Made by a program: the position numbers and the translations under genes. This document shows, piece after piece, positions 20,420 to 31,011 of a DNA stretch of 64,000 bases. The stretch spans positions 1,302,001 to 1,366,000 of the forward strand of contig NC_050719.1 of NCBI RefSeq assembly GCF_013402915.1, read 5' to 3'. The notes below the pieces were generated by a model, which saw only the letters and a list, made by a program, of their open reading frames with translations, made no database searches and had not been told where the DNA came from. The DNA comes from Zygotorulaspora mrakii. Its lineage: Eukaryota; Ascomycota; Saccharomycetes; Saccharomycetales; Saccharomycetaceae. Position 1 is the first letter of the stretch; the number at the start of each line of letters is the position of its first letter.

Positions 20420-23400
20420 ATGGGGAATAAATTTAGAGAAGAGTTTGTGGATTCAACTGTGGAGGAGAAGAGGTTGAAGGAAAATAGGAATCATGAAAAA
20501 TATTGGTATCGTTGGGGTCCATATTTGAGTGAGCGGAGCTGGGCTACGGTGCGTGAAGATTACTCGTACAATGGTGATGCTTGGTCACATTTTCCCTTTG
20601 AGCATGCCAATGCAAGAGTCTTTAGATGGGGGGAAGATGGATTATTCGGTGTCTCTGATAATAAACAATTCGTTTGTACCAATGTTGCGTTATGGAATGG
20701 TAAAGATTGTAGATTGAAGGAGAGGCTGTTTGGTTTGACCAATTCTCAGGGGAATCATGGTGAAGACGTAAAGGAATTGTACTATTATTTGGACAATACG
20801 CCAACTCATTCGTACATGAAAGCACTGTATAAGTATCCATTCAAGAAAGCCTTCCCCTATGAGCAAATTATTGAAGAGAATGGTAAAAGAGGATTTAACG
20901 ATAAGGAATTTGAGATATACGAAATTGATGGTCTATATCAGGAAAAGGAAACTGGCGACAGTCCGTATTTTGATGTTTTTTACGAAATGGCTAAAGGCGA
21001 TGATAACCCAGATGATTTAAACTTCAGATTAACCATTTATAACAGAAGCAAAAAAGATTCTGGGGAACTATATGTATCACCGCAGATTTTTTTTAGAAAT
21101 ACTTGGGCATGGCAGGGAAATAAGGAAAAGCCCATTTTAAAAAGGGATGATAAAGCAACGAATTTAGTTCATGTTGCTCATGAAAAGTACGGTCACCGTC
21201 AAATTGTGTTTCAACCTTCTCCTGGTTTATTCACTGAAAATTCAGATGAGCAAAGTGATGTGGATGATATTGATCCTTCATTACTTTTCACTGAAAATGA
21301 ACCAAATCTAGTGAAATTATTTGATAATGAGAAAAATCCATCAGAATTTTGTAAAGACGCTTTTGAAGAGTATTTAGTTAATGGTAAGGAAGACGCGGTC
21401 AATCCAGATAATGAAGGCACAAAAGCTTGCGCAGTTTATCATTTCAAGAATGTTCCTCCAGGAGAATACGTGACGGTAAGATATAAATTCACCAACGACT
21501 TTGAGTCCAGTATCTTCCATACTGACGATTCGGCCGTTATTGATGAAGATAAATTTGACACCACTTTTGATAACCGTGCAGAAGAGGCTGATAACTTCTA
21601 CTGGAGAATCACCCCATTGCCCATAAGTGACGAACTCAAAAAAATCCAAAGGCAGGCCTTTGCTGGATTATTATGGACGAAACAGTTTTACAATTTGACT
21701 TTTGATGCGTGGTATAATGGTGATTCAAGTATTAAACCATCACCACCACCAAATAGAGCTAATGGAAGAAATAAGAATTGGAAGCATTTATATATTGAAG
21801 ATATTCTTTCAATGCCTGATAAATGGGAATATCCATTTTTCGCATCGTGGGATACTGCGTTCCATTGTATTCCATTTGCGATGATTGATCCAGATTTTGC
21901 CAAAAGACAATTGGATCTTTTGACAAGAGAATGGTATATGCATCCAAATGGTCAAATCCCAGCGTACGAGTGGAATTTCAATGACGTTAACCCACCAGTA
22001 CACGCTTGGGCAGTCTTTCGTGTTTATAAAACTGAGAGAAATTTATTTGGTCGTGAAGATAGGGTATTTTTGGAACGTGTCTTTCAAAAATTGCTGTTGA
22101 ATTTTACTTGGTGGGTTAACCGTAAAGATTCTGATGGGAACAATGTGTTTGAAGGTGGATTCTTAGGTTTAGATAATATTGGTATTTTCAATAGAAGTGA
22201 ACCACTACCTACTGGCGGTAAATTGGAGCAGGCCGACTCTACTGGTTGGATGGCCTTCTTCTGTTTACAAATGTTGAACATTGCTCTGGAATTGGCCAAA
22301 GAAAATCCTGTTTATGAAGATATTGCATCAAAATTCTTCGAGCACTTTATTTTGATTAGTGACTCGATGTCGTTTGAATATTTAATTGACAATACCGGTG
22401 AAAGTTGCCAAAAAATTATCAAACAAAATTTATGGAACGAAAGGGATCAGTTTTATTACGATGCAATTTCTTGGGGCGGCCCAAATAGAGAACAAATACC
22501 GGTCAGATCGCTTGTGGGATTGATTCCATTATACGCAGCTATGACTTTAGAACCAAAATTACTAGATCAGTTTCCTAGTTTCAAAAAAAGAGTCAATTGG
22601 TTCATTGATAATAGACCTGAAATCGTTGACAGAAATATAGCTTCAATGACCAAAAGGGGAGTTGGTGAAAGAATGCTTCTATCCCTTGTCAATGAAGATA
22701 GACTGAAAGCTATTTTAAGTCGTATGCTTGATGAAACAGAGTTTCTGTCACCCTATGGTATAAGATCCTTATCGAAATATCATGAAGAGCATCCCTTTGA
22801 AATGAATGTTCATGGAGAACAATACATTGTTAAGTATTTACCTGGTGAATCCGATTCTGGAATGTTTGGCGGAAATTCCAACTGGAGAGGGCCTATTTGG
22901 TTTGCAACAAGTTTTTTAATTATTGAATCTCTGCAAAGATTCTATTTGTACTATGGCTCCGAGTTTAAAGTCGAATGTCCAACAGGATCTGGAGATTATT
23001 TAAATTTGGCTGAAGTCGCAGAGGAACTGGGTTGTCGCATGATACATTTATTTGTCCCTGATGAAAATGGGGAACGTGCTATCAATTACGGTGAATACGC
23101 AACATTCTTATCGACTGATGAGCATTTCAAGGACTTGATTCCTTTCTACGAGTACTTCGATGGTGATACTGGTAGAGGCTTAGGAGCATCTCATCAATGT
23201 GGCTGGACCGCTTTGGTAGCTAAATGGATTAGTGACGTGGGCGTTTCCTGTGTTAGACTGCCACGAACGGCTCGTTCTTCCTCAAATGCTGCTTCAAGAG
23301 GGTCAACTCCATTTCCCGAAGAGAGCAATACAAATAGAATAAGAAGAATGGCTAGACGTAAAAGTGCAAAATCATTGATTAATTTTACAGCTGCAGTCTT

Positions 23401-23653
23401 AGACTTAACCGAGGAAGAAAAACAACAATACAGAATCGGTGCGGCCAATTCGGGCTTAACACCACAAACAAGTGGAACTTCTAATAAACGGGAGGAAGAA
23501 ATAGATGAAGACTTGGATAATAAATCTATTTTAGATTCAAAAAATCCTCATAAGTCAGAGTCAAAAATAATTAGTTCACTCAAGTCGAAGATGAGAAAAT
23601 TCAAATTCGGTGAGAAAGATGCAAGTGAGGAGCGTGAATCTGAATTAACCTAA
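20420..23653 (+). CDS. Glycoside-hydrolase-like protein (YMR196W ortholog)
   Basis: This encodes 1077 residues, close to S. cerevisiae YMR196W (about 1088), a cytoplasmic protein of unproven function. It resembles (alpha/alpha)6-barrel glycosidases of the GH63/mannosylglycerate-hydrolase type. Supporting strings are WYMHPNGQIPAYEWNFND and VHAWAVFRVY around residues 510-535, and GGNSNWRGPIWFATSFLI around 815-830, where such enzymes place catalytic acids. There is no signal peptide, which fits a cytosolic enzyme. The last 130 residues are charged and Ser-rich, with basic stretches RRMARRKSAKS and KSKMRKFKFG. It lies convergent to VTI1. The enzymatic activity is inferred from fold resemblance only. 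Confidence 0.92.
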   Translation: MGNKFREEFVDSTVEEKRLKENRNHEKYWYRWGPYLSERSWATVREDYSYNGDAWSHFPFEHANARVFRWGEDGLFGVSDNKQFVCTNVALWNGKDCRLKERLFGLTNSQGNHGEDVKELYYYLDNTPTHSYMKALYKYPFKKAFPYEQIIEENGKRGFNDKEFEIYEIDGLYQEKETGDSPYFDVFYEMAKGDDNPDDLNFRLTIYNRSKKDSGELYVSPQIFFRNTWAWQGNKEKPILKRDDKATNLVHVAHEKYGHRQIVFQPSPGLFTENSDEQSDVDDIDPSLLFTENEPNLVKLFDNEKNPSEFCKDAFEEYLVNGKEDAVNPDNEGTKACAVYHFKNVPPGEYVTVRYKFTNDFESSIFHTDDSAVIDEDKFDTTFDNRAEEADNFYWRITPLPISDELKKIQRQAFAGLLWTKQFYNLTFDAWYNGDSSIKPSPPPNRANGRNKNWKHLYIEDILSMPDKWEYPFFASWDTAFHCIPFAMIDPDFAKRQLDLLTREWYMHPNGQIPAYEWNFNDVNPPVHAWAVFRVYKTERNLFGREDRVFLERVFQKLLLNFTWWVNRKDSDGNNVFEGGFLGLDNIGIFNRSEPLPTGGKLEQADSTGWMAFFCLQMLNIALELAKENPVYEDIASKFFEHFILISDSMSFEYLIDNTGESCQKIIKQNLWNERDQFYYDAISWGGPNREQIPVRSLVGLIPLYAAMTLEPKLLDQFPSFKKRVNWFIDNRPEIVDRNIASMTKRGVGERMLLSLVNEDRLKAILSRMLDETEFLSPYGIRSLSKYHEEHPFEMNVHGEQYIVKYLPGESDSGMFGGNSNWRGPIWFATSFLIIESLQRFYLYYGSEFKVECPTGSGDYLNLAEVAEELGCRMIHLFVPDENGERAINYGEYATFLSTDEHFKDLIPFYEYFDGDTGRGLGASHQCGWTALVAKWISDVGVSCVRLPRTARSSSNAASRGSTPFPEESNTNRIRRMARRKSAKSLINFTAAVLDLTEEEKQQYRIGAANSGLTPQTSGTSNKREEEIDEDLDNKSILDSKNPHKSESKIISSLKSKMRKFKFGEKDASEERESELT

Positions 23654-23767
23654 ACATGATTGCTTTGTCCAAATTACTTAAATCTTTGTTTACTTATTCC
23701 CTCTGCTTACATATATTATATAAAGTTATTAATATATTATCATAACAAGTTTTATTTTCCCCGCGCT

Positions 23768-24430
23768 TTATCTAAACTTAGAGAAAAGCACCAAAAGGAT
23801 TAGCAATATCAAAACCGCGATGATTGCATAACTTATAAACTTGTTTGCGACCAATCGTCTACTCATAGTCTTCAAAGTCCTTATGCTCTTATCAACATAA
23901 GAGTCTGCCTGAAACAAGGTGTTTCTGGAATTTTCTAACGTTTCTCTCTGCGACCTGAGATCCATCATTATTTGGGATCCAATACCCTCTGTTTCTGACG
24001 CAATCCTCGTTGCATCCCTCAGTTTATCCCCGGAGCTCGCCAAGAGACTATGATTAGACAACAATTGTTGCCTTTGCTCATCATTCAAAGTTGAAGGTAC
24101 TGAATCGGACATATCACCAAACAACATATCCCTATCTCTAGAATCAATCAACTTTTGCAAGGGCTGCTTCAACGCTGTTTGCACTTGTTTCTTGTACTCT
24201 CTTATCTTTGCCTTGTGAACTGCACGCTCCTGAGAGTCACGCACACTATTGTTAACCTCAATTTCCATTTGATCCAAGAGGTCAAAGAGTTCTTCCTGCT
24301 GCTGTTCAACCTGTTTCAGCACCGCATTTCGTTGAGGCAATGGTTCGCTGCCAGCGTTGTTAAGGCTAGAGCGGGCCTGCTCCAATGTAACCTTGAACTC
24401 GGATTCATATGATGACAATAAGGTGCTCAT
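23768..24430 (-). CDS. VTI1: Qb-SNARE Vti1
   Basis: This SNARE functions in traffic to the vacuole, endosome and cis-Golgi. The 220 residues comprise an N-terminal three-helix bundle, a SNARE motif at about 130-190 (SQIMMDLRSQRETLENSRNT) and one C-terminal membrane anchor at about 197-217 (FISYAIIAVLILLILLVLF) with a short FR tail. S. cerevisiae Vti1 is 217 residues and nearly identical across the SNARE and anchor. The gene is divergent from YAH1 across a 459-base spacer. Confidence 0.98.
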   Translation of the reverse strand: MSTLLSSYESEFKVTLEQARSSLNNAGSEPLPQRNAVLKQVEQQQEELFDLLDQMEIEVNNSVRDSQERAVHKAKIREYKKQVQTALKQPLQKLIDSRDRDMLFGDMSDSVPSTLNDEQRQQLLSNHSLLASSGDKLRDATRIASETEGIGSQIMMDLRSQRETLENSRNTLFQADSYVDKSIRTLKTMSRRLVANKFISYAIIAVLILLILLVLFSKFR

Positions 24431-24889
24431 ATTCAGGATTTTTAACCCTCTTTATCAATCCTTTGGGTCGAGAGTCTGCCATTGAGATTCATCTCCATCC
24501 TCATTTACTTCCCCTTTAGCCACGCTCAATACTGTGTCTTCCTTCCGTGCCCCATGACATTTGCTGTCCGGAGTCTTTTAACGCCAAATACAATCCGTTG
24601 AAGCTGATTCTAAGTCTGAAGGCTTAGTGGGTTCAGATAACATCAATTATGCCACTGATCCAAACCATATAGCATCTTTCAGCACTCTGATTTTTACCTG
24701 TAAACTTCATTCTGCATCCAAATCTCTATGTCATCGCTTTTGCAGAAACAGCGATAAAGCGGCTTTAGACAAAAACGATAAAAATGTATAAAAAATAAAG
24801 AAAAGTCTGCGACCGAGGAATTAGACGTTAAATCTTCCAATTGAACGGAATAGACTGTAATTTGGGGTTAACTCGAGTGGCAACAAACC
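24431..24889. other. Divergent promoter region of VTI1 and YAH1
   Basis: About 460 bases with an A-rich tract just before YAH1 (about 24770-24805). No RNA gene or repeat was recognised. Confidence 0.5.
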
Positions 24890-25417
24890 ATGATCAGGAC
24901 TTCTTCCATATTTTGCTTCAGAAATGCACTGAGGCTCTGCAAGCCGAACAATATGGTAACGGGCGTAAGAGCGATGCCAAGATCAACACTTCTAACCAAT
25001 TTTACGGGGAGGGCATCTTTCAGCTCTTCAAGAATATCATACCACGGTGATCTACATAGGCCTAGACCCGGGGAGGAATTGCATGTTACGTTCATTCTAA
25101 AAGATGGAACGCAAAAGAAGTATGAGGTTTGCGAAGGCGACACATTATTGGATATAGCCCAGGGACACAACCTGGACATGGAAGGCGCCTGCGGAGGCTC
25201 ATGTGCATGCTCTACCTGTCATGTTATTGTGGATCCGGAGTACTACGATGCACTACCAGAGCCCGACGACGACGAGAACGATATGCTGGATTTGGCCTAC
25301 GGGCTGACGGAAACCAGTAGACTCGGATGCCAAATCAAGATGACAAAGGACATTGACGGTATCAGAGTGGCATTACCGGCGATGACCAGAAATGTCAAGT
25401 CCAATGACTTCAACTAA
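24890..25417 (+). CDS. YAH1: Mitochondrial ferredoxin (adrenodoxin type) Yah1
   Basis: This is the [2Fe-2S] ferredoxin of the mitochondrial matrix, supplying electrons for iron-sulfur cluster assembly, haem A and coenzyme Q synthesis. The 175 residues (S. cerevisiae 172) start with a basic presequence (MIRTSSIFCFRNALRLCKP). The cluster ligands are visible as C101-X5-C107-X2-C110 and C147 (SRLGCQIKM). The adrenodoxin-type acidic patch PEPDDDENDMLDLA follows. It is placed between VTI1 and CIK1/VIK1, as expected from the YPL252C neighbourhood. Confidence 0.98.
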   Translation: MIRTSSIFCFRNALRLCKPNNMVTGVRAMPRSTLLTNFTGRASFSSSRISYHGDLHRPRPGEELHVTFILKDGTQKKYEVCEGDTLLDIAQGHNLDMEGACGGSCACSTCHVIVDPEYYDALPEPDDDENDMLDLAYGLTETSRLGCQIKMTKDIDGIRVALPAMTRNVKSNDFN

Positions 25418-25918
25418 GCGCACCAATTGTCATTACGCACGCACCTGTAAATAGCCCGCGACGTAAAATCAAATGCATTCATTGGTACCTTCCATGCCAT
25501 ATTGGCAGCTGTTAGCCCAATGCTATTCTTGTCAAAGACTTTCACACCGCGTAATAGCTGAAGTCTTCTTCTTTGATGTATAGTTAAAAGCGGTTGATTC
25601 TAGTTTCGTTTATTGTGATCTATACAATAGCTTTTAGTATGGTGGAAAGTCGCCCGGTGTTTTTATCTTTGTTTACATTTTGAGAATAATACCAATTATC
25701 AGAAAGGATGAGCATTTTTAAAGAGCAATCAAGATTGCATATTCGTGAAACTCTTCAAAATATATTCTGAACTCCACTTCCTAAAGTTTTACTCAGTGGG
25801 TTTCATTTCTGAGATAGATACAGCTGAATTTGTGGTTGTTTACGGTGCCGCCGTCACTACTCTGAAACAAGCTTGAAACCCGCAAATAAGCACAACTGCC
25901 ACTACATGTATAAAAGGG
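25418..25918 (+). promoter_or_regulatory. CIK1/VIK1 promoter with pheromone-response elements
   Basis: In this 500-base spacer TGAAACA (25863-25869) and a one-mismatch copy TTGAAACC (25873-25880) lie 40-56 bases before the ATG. TGAAACA is the Ste12 pheromone-response element. In S. cerevisiae CIK1 is pheromone-induced through Ste12 and Kar4. The remaining sequence shows no gene. Confidence 0.5.
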
Positions 25919-27838
25919 ATGCACAACCATTCGAGAATACCGTCGATCTCATTTAATAATGCAAGTGGGTCGAAAGGAAGGGAGTACCCACAGGTAAAGC
26001 GTCCTAGGTTATCGTCACCAATGTTGCAGGACCTCACAAATCAGATGCACACCGCGCGTGTGTCTCACAGGAACTCAACAGATGTCACACAAAGTGCAAG
26101 ACTTATGAATAAGTACGTATTTGGAGATGCTGCGGCTATTGAAGAAGTTAAAAAAAGAGAAAGAAAAATCTTAAAGGATATATTGCATTTCAAAAATGCA
26201 ATTTCTGAAATCGAGAAGGAAACTTCACAGATTCGAGAAACGCAACTACCTGATCTCCAGTATTCTATGTCAAAGAGGTTCACTATCTGTAATGAGATCA
26301 GGAAAGAGATAACGAAGCTGGATTCACAGATACAGTTGAAGGACAGGGAAGTTGATTTACAGAGGAAAAACGAAGAAATGGCCAAATCAAATCTGGCTAA
26401 AAAATTCTCAATAGAAGTGCAAGAGCTTGAAAATCAATTAAAGAAAATACTAGATGATGAAAATGCGCAATGGAACAGTAAAATCCTGGAATTAGAAAAC
26501 TTGAAACCAGATAAAGAAATTGCATACGAGATAAAACAGTTGAAAGAAGAACTGAGTAAAGTTACAGAAGAGCTAAATACCTTGAGACTGAGGAATGAAG
26601 AAAAGTATTGCAAGTATGACGAGGAGCTGAATGAGAAATTCAAAAACTTTCAAGGTTCAAAAAAAATAGCTATGGATAGCCTTACTGATGAGCAGAAGCA
26701 ATTGAAGGATCGAGGAAAAAAGCTTGAACTGGAGCGCGAAACCTTACTGAATGAAATGAGTGAATTGGATAACATCACCAAAGAGGTAGTTGAAAAAATA
26801 TCAGGTATTAAGACATCATCAACCGAGATCCTGGCTCAAAACAAACCCTCTAAAGAGAAATTAGATCTCATAGAGAGGCAGCATAAATTAGCAAAGGAAG
26901 AATTCGAGATAGTCAAAGAGATTGCTCAACAGAAGGAAATTTATTATAATGCCAAGTTCGATAAGATGGAGCAAGAACAACTCAGACGACGCAGGCTGGA
27001 GAATTCAATTGATGAGTTAACGGGCAAAGTAAGAAGGTTTGCATATATCTTAAATGATACTGAGACTTCAACGAGATATTCGGTCGATTATGCTGGAAAA
27101 ACATTACGAGATATATCCAATGAGAAAACTTATACCTTTACGAGAATTATACCCTCTTCACTGATGTTAGAAAATGATTTGCTAATGCAGGAGTATCATA
27201 TGTATCATGAAATGTGTTTACAGAAAGGGTATAATTTTAACCTAATTTCTGTGAGTGAAGTTCCTTCTGAATCTTTTAGAATCGCCGTGGTAGACTATGT
27301 CAATTCCAAATGCCATGAGAGTCATCAAATCCATTTACAATACGTATTCTTGTCAGAAGAAATGCCATCACAAGATATGCTTTTGAAAACCGGTCATGAG
27401 CTCGACAATGAAATCAAACTGAAAATAGAGCAGGACTCCTTAGAGCTGGATTCTACCCGCATAGAACTTATGGGGGACCTTAAAAACTTATCATCCATCA
27501 TCAATGACCGTAATCAAACTTTAATGTCTGGAATTGGCGTTTTGAAATTTCAACTTTTGAGAAAGGATGACTTGCTTGGCAGACCAGTAAACTTTTATTT
27601 CATGGAGATAAATGACAAAAAGATGATGAAGACATTGGATGACTCCGTAGCGTCAAATCAACTGACGAGTTCTCCAATCGGCCTAATCTTCAACAAGTTA
27701 CTATCGGACACAAAGTCATTCTTCTTGTTTCATATTGACCAAACAAAGGAGAATGAAGCACTACTTGAAGTATCTGGAAATCTAAGGAAACTGAAAAATT
27801 TCAGGATAAAATCAAATGATAAAAATAGACTTTTATAA
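25919..27838 (+). CDS. Kar3-associated non-motor kinesin partner (Cik1/Vik1 ortholog)
   Basis: This is the partner subunit of kinesin-14 Kar3, needed for spindle function and nuclear fusion. The 639 residues (Vik1 647, Cik1 594) begin with a short basic stretch containing VKRPRL, a possible nuclear signal. A long coiled coil runs from about 70 to 360. The C-terminal motor-homology domain, about 370-639, lacks a nucleotide-binding P-loop, as in Cik1 and Vik1. Upstream pheromone elements favour Cik1-like regulation, while length is closer to Vik1. A non-duplicated genome has one such gene doing both jobs, so I leave the symbol blank. It is convergent with HFI1. Confidence 0.92.
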   Translation: MHNHSRIPSISFNNASGSKGREYPQVKRPRLSSPMLQDLTNQMHTARVSHRNSTDVTQSARLMNKYVFGDAAAIEEVKKRERKILKDILHFKNAISEIEKETSQIRETQLPDLQYSMSKRFTICNEIRKEITKLDSQIQLKDREVDLQRKNEEMAKSNLAKKFSIEVQELENQLKKILDDENAQWNSKILELENLKPDKEIAYEIKQLKEELSKVTEELNTLRLRNEEKYCKYDEELNEKFKNFQGSKKIAMDSLTDEQKQLKDRGKKLELERETLLNEMSELDNITKEVVEKISGIKTSSTEILAQNKPSKEKLDLIERQHKLAKEEFEIVKEIAQQKEIYYNAKFDKMEQEQLRRRRLENSIDELTGKVRRFAYILNDTETSTRYSVDYAGKTLRDISNEKTYTFTRIIPSSLMLENDLLMQEYHMYHEMCLQKGYNFNLISVSEVPSESFRIAVVDYVNSKCHESHQIHLQYVFLSEEMPSQDMLLKTGHELDNEIKLKIEQDSLELDSTRIELMGDLKNLSSIINDRNQTLMSGIGVLKFQLLRKDDLLGRPVNFYFMEINDKKMMKTLDDSVASNQLTSSPIGLIFNKLLSDTKSFFLFHIDQTKENEALLEVSGNLRKLKNFRIKSNDKNRLL

Positions 27839-27997
27839 AATCTTCCAAAGATACCGTGGTTTTATTTAAAGTTTAATACTTGCATTATAGCATTTCTTCG
27901 AAGTATTTTATTATTATTTTGTATTTTTACACATGTTTGTGAATGCAATTATCATGCTCTATTTAAATGTGAGAATGATTATGGATATATTATAAAT

Positions 27998-29356
27998 TTA
28001 GTCCTCTGTTAAAATATCCTTTATCAGCCAATTCAATTCTTCTCTAGTACCAATATTACGCTCATCCAATGGTGTGAAAGTTGGTCTATCTTCAGAAAAA
28101 TCGGCAAGGTCATCAATACTACTGTTAGTTACAACGAGCTCATCATCGTTTAAAAGTCCCACTGCTGGTAAACTAACAAACGCGCCGGTCGGCTCTACAA
28201 GGTTGGGGAATAAAGTGAAACAGTCGTAGAGATCTTCGTTAGTCAACGACATACTTTCTTTCTTAGCATAGGCCTCCTTTTCTGGAGAAACCTTTCCATC
28301 TTCCGCTACTGGCTCATAGAATCCGTTGTCACCGAGATCATAGTACTCTGAATATTTTTTCTGTCGATATCGTACTGTGTCAATTGCTGATTCAAGTATA
28401 TTTTTCAAATAATTGTCCAAAGCCAAAGAAAGCAGCTCAACACAACCAGTGTCTACGGTACCAACTAAGCCATGTTCACGCGATATTCCCACCATTCTGA
28501 GAAATAAAGACTCAGTATCTGGTAAAGAATAACTATCGGTAGCGAGTGGTGCATTGAATCCATTCATTATGTCTTGTGACCACTCCAATGGTGTTTTTAA
28601 ATTATTACTCTTGACTCTTTTCAGAGTCTCAGGATTTAATACAATCGGTATCTTTGGAATTGTATTTAACCTAGCTTGCAATACAGAACAAAGAACAAAT
28701 CCCCTTTTACCGGCTTCTTTTGTAATAGATTTCAGTCTCTGCCGATCATTTACTGGTAACGACATTACTATCTTTTTATATGTTTCTATCTGTGAATTAT
28801 GCTTATTGACCCTTTTTTTATTTGCCAGTGAACTGCCATTCCCAAACCCCCATGTTCCATCTGATAGGTTGCCCATTAATGGAGAATCTTTCAGGGAATT
28901 CGCAAGAATCCCGAGCAGCAAGTGATTGTGCATTCGTATCAGCAAGGCCCTGCCACGCAGGGGGGCCTTCGATGCGTCTGCACTGGCACTCAGACTGATA
29001 TTTGTGCTTGATCCATCAATAGGTGTGAAAAGTAAATCTAATTCGTTGCACAGCTCTTTTCTCGATAATTTTCCCAGTATGAACAAACTAATTACTTGTG
29101 CGTATTTTGTCCAGTTCTCTTTCCCCAGCAAGTCTGTAACCCCCCCAAGCAATGACTCCAAATCAATTCTCTGGTTAATAAGATCTGCATTAGTGGAGTT
29201 GGAAGTCTCTCCGGATTTTGATGCATTTATCGCAGCAGCGGGGCCATTTTGGCGCTTGTTGTGCATGCCACCTAATGTAGTACTCAATTCCTGCGAATCA
29301 ATCCGAGCTAATTGACTAGCAGAGATCCCAGTAGCTTGAGATTTGACCATAGACAT
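27998..29356 (-). CDS. HFI1: SAGA subunit Hfi1 (Ada1)
   Basis: This is an architectural, histone-fold subunit of the SAGA histone acetyltransferase co-activator. Starting at the ATG at 29356, it has 452 residues (S. cerevisiae 488); a second ATG six bases in (29350) is possible. The Ada1 domain begins at about residue 58 with RIDLESLLGGVTDLLGKENWTKYAQ. The blocks RINKHNSQ-like VNKHNSQIETYKKIVMSLP, LKTPLEWSQDIMNGFN and the C-terminal FTPLDERNIGTREELNWL are conserved with S. cerevisiae. The shorter length comes from a reduced acidic insertion before the C-terminus. It is convergent with CIK1/VIK1 and in tandem with BBP1. Confidence 0.97.
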   Translation of the reverse strand: MSMVKSQATGISASQLARIDSQELSTTLGGMHNKRQNGPAAAINASKSGETSNSTNADLINQRIDLESLLGGVTDLLGKENWTKYAQVISLFILGKLSRKELCNELDLLFTPIDGSSTNISLSASADASKAPLRGRALLIRMHNHLLLGILANSLKDSPLMGNLSDGTWGFGNGSSLANKKRVNKHNSQIETYKKIVMSLPVNDRQRLKSITKEAGKRGFVLCSVLQARLNTIPKIPIVLNPETLKRVKSNNLKTPLEWSQDIMNGFNAPLATDSYSLPDTESLFLRMVGISREHGLVGTVDTGCVELLSLALDNYLKNILESAIDTVRYRQKKYSEYYDLGDNGFYEPVAEDGKVSPEKEAYAKKESMSLTNEDLYDCFTLFPNLVEPTGAFVSLPAVGLLNDDELVVTNSSIDDLADFSEDRPTFTPLDERNIGTREELNWLIKDILTED

Positions 29357-29820
29357 CCACAATATTTATATTGTTCCTTTAGCGATGGCGTTCAACCTTC
29401 TCTGTCACGTGTCAAGCGCCTTATCCTCTTAATCGTAATTGACTTTCTTGTATTGTTTTACACAAATATGGGCAAAATTGAAACGAAACGAGGGCCCGAT
29501 AACAATTGTAGAAAATCCCTTTTGATAATTATAAACTGCTGCTACCTCCCAACGCCCTCTAATACCTTTCGTAGCTCCTTATGATACTCTCTTGCTATTG
29601 GTTAACTGTAGCGAACTTCAAGAGGGCCGAATTTTCAATTTTGACCTTTTCGCATTATTAGAACTTGTCCGTAAGTCATGATAGCAGTAATACGATAATG
29701 ACAGTAAATGTCAGAGAACACTATTAGTGTATGATGGTATATAGTTACAAGCACTGGTAAAGGTGCATCAAGAATCCTTTTTAAATTGTGCCGCACTGAT
29801 CGGCGACCTTAATTTCAGTT
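29357..29820 (-). promoter_or_regulatory. HFI1 upstream region with a CACGTG site
   Basis: This 464-base spacer between HFI1 and the BBP1 stop carries CACGTG at about 29406-29411, some 50 bases before the HFI1 ATG. It is a Cbf1-type E-box. Nothing else was recognised. Confidence 0.4.
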
Positions 29821-31011
29821 TTAATGAAGGTTTTTGAGGAACTGTGTATCTACGACCGCATTGTAATCCGACAGTGAACTTTGGTCTCGATAATGGGAAC
29901 GCGATGGTGAGAATGACAAGGAAGAGACCCCAGAAGGAGGAAGCTGTCGTGCTGCAAGTTGGGCCTCAAGTCCTGCAATGTGTGCTTCATACCTTTGTGC
30001 TTCCCTTTCCTTGGAAGACTCAGCTTCCCGAACTCGCTGCTCAAGATCAAACATTCTTTTCGTCAAAGAGTGAATTTGCTTTTCCTTTTCTATAGCACTA
30101 TCGACCAACTGAGTCTCTAAATTGGACACTTGTGTTTGTAATTGAACTGCATCCTGACTGAGTGTCTTCAGCTGTTGATATTTGCCATACAGTTTGTAGT
30201 AATTATCATAAAGAGCCTTTGAATGTTTCAATTCTTTGATTAGCTCGGATCTTGTGTGGCGATACTTCATTTTGTATGTCTCTTCTTGTTTTATATTCAA
30301 GTCGCGCTTCGTTTGAAGATTAGTGTTCATATCTGAGAGCAATCTGTCGTTTTTCTCCAATTGATCCAGAATGCTTAAGTACTCCTCTGTATAATCGAAC
30401 TTAGTGGCAGTGACTTTCACAGGCGATGGGAATTTGCCCGGAATTTGCGAAGGTCGTACAGCATTCTTGATTCCGCCTTCGAATAATCGAGATATTATGG
30501 GATCATCTGCAAGTGGTGATTTGGCTACAATGCTGAAGTCGTCGTCGTCGTCGTCATGATATTTCTTCGATGGCCTGTCTTGATATCCCTTTCTCGCACC
30601 AAATGTGTCCGTGGGTTCCTTTCTCATTTGCGGTACTGGGTTTATGGGGTGGTCGATAAAAGGGCTGTTTTTGCGTCGATTATAGACGTCAATGTCCGCA
30701 TCGACACCATCATCATCACTCAACTCAGGTAATAGTTCATACCGGTTGTAAAACGTTGGATCAAGACCTGATAAAGAAGTGGACCTAAGCCTTTCGGATC
30801 CCGCTTCTACTAATGGTTTATCAAATGTTCTATGAAGTCTTTGTCCTGTGAGATTTACGTTGTAATTAGTATCGTCCTGAGAAAACTCTCTGAACTTTCG
30901 CGATGGCGATATCCTAGATCCGAATAGTGCATCCATTGTCCATTTATATAGTCCACCGTAACCATTCTCTGTGCCATCTTGGGATGGCGTGTCGGCACTG
31001 GACCAAAGCAT
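29821..31011 (-). CDS. BBP1: Spindle pole body component Bbp1
   Basis: Bbp1 with Mps2 anchors the spindle pole body in the nuclear envelope. The 396 residues (S. cerevisiae 385) start with a GGLYKWTMDALFGSRISPS block that matches the conserved Bbp1 N-terminus, confirming the ATG at 31011. Other matches are the YELLPE and EPTDTFG motifs and IPGKFPSPVK. The C-terminal half, about 205-355, is a long coiled coil. A run of aspartates (YHDDDDDDFS) lies in the middle. It is divergent from an unrecognised gene, with 145 bases between the start codons. Confidence 0.97.
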   Translation of the reverse strand: MLWSSADTPSQDGTENGYGGLYKWTMDALFGSRISPSRKFREFSQDDTNYNVNLTGQRLHRTFDKPLVEAGSERLRSTSLSGLDPTFYNRYELLPELSDDDGVDADIDVYNRRKNSPFIDHPINPVPQMRKEPTDTFGARKGYQDRPSKKYHDDDDDDFSIVAKSPLADDPIISRLFEGGIKNAVRPSQIPGKFPSPVKVTATKFDYTEEYLSILDQLEKNDRLLSDMNTNLQTKRDLNIKQEETYKMKYRHTRSELIKELKHSKALYDNYYKLYGKYQQLKTLSQDAVQLQTQVSNLETQLVDSAIEKEKQIHSLTKRMFDLEQRVREAESSKEREAQRYEAHIAGLEAQLAARQLPPSGVSSLSFSPSRSHYRDQSSLSDYNAVVDTQFLKNLH

